Below are positions 59,970 to 64,000 of a DNA stretch of 64,000 nt, in pieces; the first letter of the stretch is position 1, and each line of letters begins with the position of its first letter. The translations under genes were made by a program, and so were the position numbers. Below the pieces are notes generated by a model. The model did not search any database, was not told the DNA's origin, and worked only from the letters and a program-made list of their open reading frames with translations. The stretch spans positions 496,001-560,000 of the forward strand of contig OW818684.1 of assembly GCA_942493135.1 (NCBI GenBank). Reading direction: 5' to 3'. The DNA is from Planctellipticum sp942493135. Its GTDB lineage: Bacteria; Planctomycetota; Planctomycetia; Planctomycetales; Planctomycetaceae.

Positions 59970-61406
59970 ATGTTCGGTTTTCGGAAGAAAGTGGTCGCCA
60001 GCCCGCTCGATCAGGCCCTGTTGGCCTGGTCGCAGCGGGATCAGCTAACCGTCCGCGGATTGATCAATGGCGGAGTGGCCATTCTGGGATCGAGTGGCAG
60101 CGGAAAAACCAGTTCGTCCGGCCGCCTGTTGGGGCACAGCGTACTGCGGCAACGGAACAATGGCGGTTTGATTTTGTGCGCCAAACCCGACGACGCACGG
60201 CGATGGCGAGCCCTATTCGCGGAGGCGCGGCGGCTGGACGATCTGATCACTTTCTCGCCGAGTTCCGACCGTCGATTGAACTTTCTGGACTACGAACTAC
60301 GTCAGGGCGGACACACGCGGAACATCGTCCGTGCGATCATGACCATCGGCGAGACGCTCCGTTCCAGCGATGCAAAGGGAAGGGAGGACGCGGATTTCTG
60401 GGAGCGGGAGCACGAACGCATGCTCTACAACTCTGTTCAGATCGTCAAAGTCGCGACCGGTCGCGTGAGCGCTCCAGAACTTCAGCAGTTCATCGCGGGA
60501 GCCGCACGCGGACCAGAAGAACTGAGCAGCGAGGATTGGAAGCAGGGGTTTCATCATCAGTGCGTCCAGAACGCCTATCTGAAACCGAAGTCGGCCATCG
60601 ACGCTCACGACTGCGAGCTGGCATTCGCCTACTTTCTGGGCGAAATCCCCAAAATGGCGTCCAAGACGCGCAGCTCGATCGAAGTCGGCGTCAACGGAAT
60701 CCTCCATGTGTTCAATACGGGAATCGTTCGCGAGCTGGTCTCCGGGTCGACGAATGTCTCGCCGGACGACTTGCTCAACCGGAAATGGATCATGGTCGAC
60801 ATGTCCCCGTCTGAATGGGGGGACTTGGGCAGCTTTATCAATGCCGGGTGGAAATATCTGACACAGAAAATGATTCTCCGCCGGGATGCCGCCGAAGGCG
60901 GTCCGATCGTCGTCCTCTGGTGCGACGAAGCTCAGCAGTTCGTCAATTCGTTCGACAGTCCATTTCTGGCTCAGTGCCGGTCGCACCTGGGCTGCATGGT
61001 GGTCCTCACCCAGTCGCTGTCCAGCCTCTACTCGGTCCTCAGCGGCCCGGCGGGACGCCATCAGGCCGATGCCCTGCTGGCCAATTTCGGCCACGTCATT
61101 GTGCATGCCTGCGATCCCATCACCGCCGACTGGGCCAGCTCGAAGCTGGGAAAGACGCTGCAGACATTCCTCGGCGGGTCGATGACGCCTGCCCCCGATC
61201 TGTTCGACGAACTGGTCGGACGGTCGCAGTACACCGGCAACTTCAGCGAACACTACGAGGCGGTCCTGCAGCCAAACGCCTTCATGTGCGGCCTTCGGAC
61301 CGGTGGACGGGCCAATTCGCTAATTTCCGACGCGATTCTGCTGCGCAACGGGCAACCGTTCGCCAACGGACAGAACTGGCTGCGGGTGTCGTTCAGCCAG
61401 GTTTGA
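59970..61406 (+). CDS. VirD4/TraD-like coupling or DNA-translocating ATPase
   Basis: A 478-residue AAA ATPase with INGGVAILGSSGSGKTSSSG (Walker A 40-47), LILCAKPDDARRW, then a long insert region, and IVVLWCDEAQQFVNSF (Walker B) followed by CMVVLTQSLSSLY. These match type IV coupling proteins, which deliver the relaxase-bound strand to the secretion channel. No N-terminal membrane helices are visible; some families have a separate membrane partner, and small membrane proteins do lie on both sides. With the MobF relaxase at 7 kb it completes the minimal mobilisation set. Confidence 0.85.
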   Translation: MFGFRKKVVASPLDQALLAWSQRDQLTVRGLINGGVAILGSSGSGKTSSSGRLLGHSVLRQRNNGGLILCAKPDDARRWRALFAEARRLDDLITFSPSSDRRLNFLDYELRQGGHTRNIVRAIMTIGETLRSSDAKGREDADFWEREHERMLYNSVQIVKVATGRVSAPELQQFIAGAARGPEELSSEDWKQGFHHQCVQNAYLKPKSAIDAHDCELAFAYFLGEIPKMASKTRSSIEVGVNGILHVFNTGIVRELVSGSTNVSPDDLLNRKWIMVDMSPSEWGDLGSFINAGWKYLTQKMILRRDAAEGGPIVVLWCDEAQQFVNSFDSPFLAQCRSHLGCMVVLTQSLSSLYSVLSGPAGRHQADALLANFGHVIVHACDPITADWASSKLGKTLQTFLGGSMTPAPDLFDELVGRSQYTGNFSEHYEAVLQPNAFMCGLRTGGRANSLISDAILLRNGQPFANGQNWLRVSFSQV

Positions 61407-61434
61407 AGGGCCAAACCATCCCAAGGAATCAATC

Positions 61435-62019
61435 ATGGAACCGAATCCACGCGAGCAACCACCGTCTTCGGAGGGCTTCAATCTCCGGCAAACGGCCAAT
61501 CTGACCTATCTGCTGGCGTCGGCACATGCCACCTGTTTCACGGTGTTCTTCCGGCACAGCTTCGGCACGCAAGCGTTCGGACGCAACGGACTGCTCGCCC
61601 TGGTCCTGCTGCTGGTCTATGCCGGCCTGGCCGAGGAACCGCGGATGCTGACCTATGCCTGTCTCTGGCTGGCGGCGTTGATCCTGCAGCGGCTGCGGAC
61701 CGGCTGGCTGGTACTAACCGGGATGGTCTGGCATTCCCGCTACGCGGGGTATTCCTATCTCGCCCGGATGATCCCCTTCGTGAGGACCGAGCGAGCGGCC
61801 CGAACCGTCGAGCAGTTCTTCTGTTTCCTGGTCGGTTTTCTGTTGCTCCCCGTGTCGGAAGCGCTGGGGCTCTTCGTCATGGCCGGAGGGGTTTCGCTGG
61901 CCATCGTCCTGGGCATGGAATTGGAGATCACCCGGAATCGGGTGCGAGCGATGCGCGACGCGGCGATCGAACAGCGTCACTTGGCCGCCCTTTATCGGGG
62001 CGAAATCACGGACTATTGA
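61435..62019 (+). CDS. 194-residue multi-pass membrane protein
   Basis: About four membrane segments (TNLTYLLASAHATCF, LLALVLLLVYAGL, YACLWLAALILQRL, EQFFCFLVGFLLLPVSEALG) with a long cytosolic basic tail (RNRVRAMRDAAIEQR). AAGGA precedes the ATG. The stop lies 11 bp before the next start. Its place next to the coupling-type ATPase suggests it anchors that ATPase at the membrane or forms part of a transfer channel. Confidence 0.7.
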   Translation: MEPNPREQPPSSEGFNLRQTANLTYLLASAHATCFTVFFRHSFGTQAFGRNGLLALVLLLVYAGLAEEPRMLTYACLWLAALILQRLRTGWLVLTGMVWHSRYAGYSYLARMIPFVRTERAARTVEQFFCFLVGFLLLPVSEALGLFVMAGGVSLAIVLGMELEITRNRVRAMRDAAIEQRHLAALYRGEITDY

Positions 62020-62030
62020 AAGGCCTCGTC

Positions 62031-62306
62031 ATGTCTCAAGAACACGAATCCGCCAGCACGCGACCCAGTACATCAAGCGTACTCTGGGCCGAGTGGCGGC
62101 GGGGCTTGAAGGATCTGCAAAACGCCATCCTGAATCCCTGGAACGGAGTCACACAGACACATGAGGAGCCCGGAACCATTGCGTCGCCGACCCAGGCGAT
62201 GGTGACGCAAGAGATCGGGACCGTCCACGGGTATCAGGCGATGCTGGACAGCTATGCGGCCCGTCCGGAACCGCAGCGCGAGACCGAGCGGGATCTGTCG
62301 CGATAG
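62031..62306 (+). CDS. 91-residue hypothetical protein
   Basis: MSQEHESASTRPSTSSVLWA, then EWRRGLKDLQNAILNPWNG and a Pro/Gln-rich acidic tail with YAARPEPQRETERDLSR. Low complexity with one amphipathic helix at residues 18-36. GAAAGG precedes the ATG at 62031; an upstream in-frame start adds five residues. It is co-transcribed with the preceding membrane protein and may be a soluble partner. Function unknown. Confidence 0.55.
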   Translation: MSQEHESASTRPSTSSVLWAEWRRGLKDLQNAILNPWNGVTQTHEEPGTIASPTQAMVTQEIGTVHGYQAMLDSYAARPEPQRETERDLSR

Positions 62307-62424
62307 CAAGTCGCGGCGCAGCAATCCTTCAAGTCGGCCTAGTACCGCAATCCGGAGCGAGAACCCGCGTAGAGGGGCGTCTATCCCTCGTGGGTGCGTC
62401 TTACCACATTGACGAGCGAGAGCG

Positions 62425-62685
62425 ATGGCACGACGCACCCGCGAGACGATGAGAACTCCGCCGAACGCGACACCGCCGTGCGTCGTGCCCGCCGGTGCTC
62501 CCGCGTGGATCACGCCCGAGCTTCTGGAACAGACGCTCGCCGTCTGGCAGCCGTATTACGACAAAACGTTGACCGCCGATGACGCCCTCGGAATGATATT
62601 GGACGTGGCCAGTCTGTTTGCCGTCCTGTCCGAGGGGGATCGCCGTGAAGCAATATCTCGCATTGGCGCGGGTCAGCAGCCGTGA
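62425..62685 (+). CDS. 86-residue protein preceding the serine recombinase
   Basis: A basic start (MARRTRETMRTPPNATPP) leads into WITPELLEQTLAVWQPYYDK, LTADDALGMILDVASLFAVL and GDRREAISRIG, a compact helical domain. It overlaps the start of the recombinase gene by 41 bp, so it is translationally coupled. Small helical proteins in this position are often found with large serine recombinases in planctomycete elements. Possibly a directionality factor, but not shown. Confidence 0.65.
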   Translation: MARRTRETMRTPPNATPPCVVPAGAPAWITPELLEQTLAVWQPYYDKTLTADDALGMILDVASLFAVLSEGDRREAISRIGAGQQP

Positions 62686-64000
62686 GCAGGAACGGGAAGG
62701 TTTCTCGTTAGATGTCCAGGAGACCGCTCTCAAAGCCTTCGCCGAGAAGCACGGCGGAATCATCGTGCGGCTGTTCCGGATCGCCGAGACGGCCAGCAAA
62801 TCTGACGAGCGGAAAACGTTTCGCGAGCTGATTGCCTACGCAAAGAAGAATGCGCCCGGCCTGGACGGCCTGCTCTTCTACAAAGTTGACCGGGCCTCCA
62901 GGAACCTGTTCGACTATGTCGAGCTGGAACGGCTGGAGTCGGAATACGACGTACCGTTCATTTCGGTCAGCCAGCCGACGGAGATGACGCCGGCCGGCCG
63001 CATGATGCGGCGAACGCTGGCCAACATGGCCAGCTTCTACACTGAGCAGCAGTCGGTCGACGTCCGGGAGGGATTGGCCCGACGAGTTCGCGAAGGCTGG
63101 TTCGTGACGTTGGCCCCGTATGGCTACCGCAACATCCGCCAGGAGGGCCGCGGCCTCATCGAGATCGATCCCGCGGCGGCGGACAACGTCCGCCGGATCT
63201 TCCAGCTCTATGCCTACGGCAACCTGACGCTGGATGGCGTGACGGAGAGGGTCAACGCCGAAGGCCGGGTCTGGCGCAATTCGCAGCAGGCGTTCCCCCG
63301 CAGTTCCATTCACAACATCCTGCGGGATCGGGCCTACCTGGGCGAGATCGAATATAAGGGCCAGTGGTATCCGGGCAAGCACGAACCGTTGATCGACCGG
63401 CCAACCTGGGACCGGGTCCAGGCTCTGCTCGGCGACTGCCATTACCGCGGTCATGCACTCACCTACAGCGGTGAGTTCATGCACTGCGCCCATTGCGGCC
63501 ATCCGATCACGGGCGAGCAGAAGACGAAGTCGACGAAGAGCGGTCTTCGCTCTTACGTTTACTATCGCTGTGCCCGCTACACGAAACCGGGACATCCCCG
63601 CGTGCGGGTCCGCGAAGAAGATCTCGACGGTCAGATGCTGGCCATCTTCGGCAAGATGCGGATCGAAGACGACTCCGTCCGCGACTGGTTCCGGGCGGTC
63701 CTGACCTCACAGACCAAAGACTCTCAAGCGGAGTCGTTGGCCCAGCGGGCCGAACTGCAGCGCCAGGAGACGCTGCTCGTGCAGCAGTCCGACCGGCTGC
63801 TCAACCTCCGTCTGTCGGACGACATCGATCAGGAGACTTACGCACGCAAGGCAACCGAACTTCGCGACCGGTTCGCCTCGATCAAACTGCAACTCGACGC
63901 CGTCGACCGCTCACACGATGAATTGGCCGACTTGGCGTCCAAAGTGTTTGAACTTTCTCAAACGCTGCGACAGCAATGGGTTACAGCCGACTACGACGTC
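62645..64000 (+). CDS. large serine recombinase, 3' end outside the window
   Basis: A GTG-started frame that runs open to the last base (452 codons visible). The N-terminal resolvase domain starts KQYLALARVSSREQEREGFS (catalytic Ser at 11 or 12), with LLFYKVDRASRNLFD and GRMMRRTLANMASFYTEQQS. The recombinase domain follows (APYGYRNIRQEGRGLIEIDP, NILRDRAYLGEIEYKG), then a zinc ribbon with MHCAHCGHPITG and YYRCARY, and a C-terminal coiled coil beginning SLAQRAELQRQETLLV. Large serine recombinases integrate and excise phages and mobile elements at attB/attP. Being near the element edge, it may be the integrase of the whole element; no att site was seen. Confidence 0.92.
   Translation, partial: MKQYLALARVSSREQEREGFSLDVQETALKAFAEKHGGIIVRLFRIAETASKSDERKTFRELIAYAKKNAPGLDGLLFYKVDRASRNLFDYVELERLESEYDVPFISVSQPTEMTPAGRMMRRTLANMASFYTEQQSVDVREGLARRVREGWFVTLAPYGYRNIRQEGRGLIEIDPAAADNVRRIFQLYAYGNLTLDGVTERVNAEGRVWRNSQQAFPRSSIHNILRDRAYLGEIEYKGQWYPGKHEPLIDRPTWDRVQALLGDCHYRGHALTYSGEFMHCAHCGHPITGEQKTKSTKSGLRSYVYYRCARYTKPGHPRVRVREEDLDGQMLAIFGKMRIEDDSVRDWFRAVLTSQTKDSQAESLAQRAELQRQETLLVQQSDRLLNLRLSDDIDQETYARKATELRDRFASIKLQLDAVDRSHDELADLASKVFELSQTLRQQWVTADYDV

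Noticed and set aside
1..64000. CRISPR array, rRNA or tRNA genes
   Set aside because: No regularly spaced identical repeats with unique spacers, no rRNA stretches, and no cloverleaf sequences were seen by eye.

Overview
The window is GC-rich (roughly 60 percent) bacterial DNA, and its content points to a planctomycete. A prepilin-like DUF1559 protein with the planctomycete H-x9-DG ending sits at the left edge, and secreted WD40 and orphan planctomycete-type proteins occur inside. Almost everything else is accessory DNA: a plasmid or a plasmid-derived integrated element loaded with defence-type genes. No rRNA, tRNA or CRISPR array was found.

Layout. 1-1.6 kb: end of an unknown membrane-anchored protein and the DUF1559 gene. 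1.7-5 kb: a MITE-like 198-bp element, an iteron origin with a RepA initiator, and a ParA / small ribbon-helix-helix partition pair beside a 330-bp repeat field. 5-12.5 kb: orphan DNA methyltransferase, small plasmid genes, a MobF relaxase-helicase, and a two-gene unit of a membrane protein plus a class V aminotransferase-like enzyme. 12.5-20.3 kb: a cargo block flanked by two copies of the ardC 3' end, one a ghost. It carries a DUF1643 gene, an XRE / ImmA-IrrE / thymidylate-synthase-like / MazG operon, a lipoprotein and a WD40 protein. 20-23 kb: antirestriction ArdC and an ISAs1-type insertion sequence. 23.2-29.2 kb: a 1655-residue nitrilase-fold/GAF protein with a partner of unknown function. 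29.2-35.3 kb: recombinase and IS5-type remnants and a giant methylase-helicase. 35.9-40.1 kb: a Gabija-type GajA/GajB pair. 40.2-42.1 kb: a coupled AbrB/PIN toxin-antitoxin, small protein and tyrosine recombinase operon. 42.4-57.3 kb: a STAND ATPase with a nuclease-like N-terminus, a DUF2235 lipase-like hydrolase, an exported EndA-type nuclease, a trypsin-like protease, a small glycine-zipper membrane protein, and a CHAT-protease protein with adjacent genes of unknown function. 57.8-64 kb: a conjugation/maintenance block (ParB, VirD4/TraD-like ATPase, small membrane proteins) and a large serine recombinase running off the right edge.

The plasmid functions (replication, partition, MobF relaxase, coupling ATPase, ArdC) make the element mobile. 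The cargo modules sit between recombinases and IS remnants, as in a defence island. The best candidates for undescribed systems are the nitrilase-GAF pair (23.2-29.2 kb), the XRE/ImmA/TS-like/MazG operon (13.9-16.8 kb), the membrane protein/aminotransferase pair (10.3-12.5 kb) and the CHAT / trypsin / EndA / DUF2235 neighbourhood (46-57 kb). Functions are assigned from motifs read by eye; no database search or structure prediction was run.
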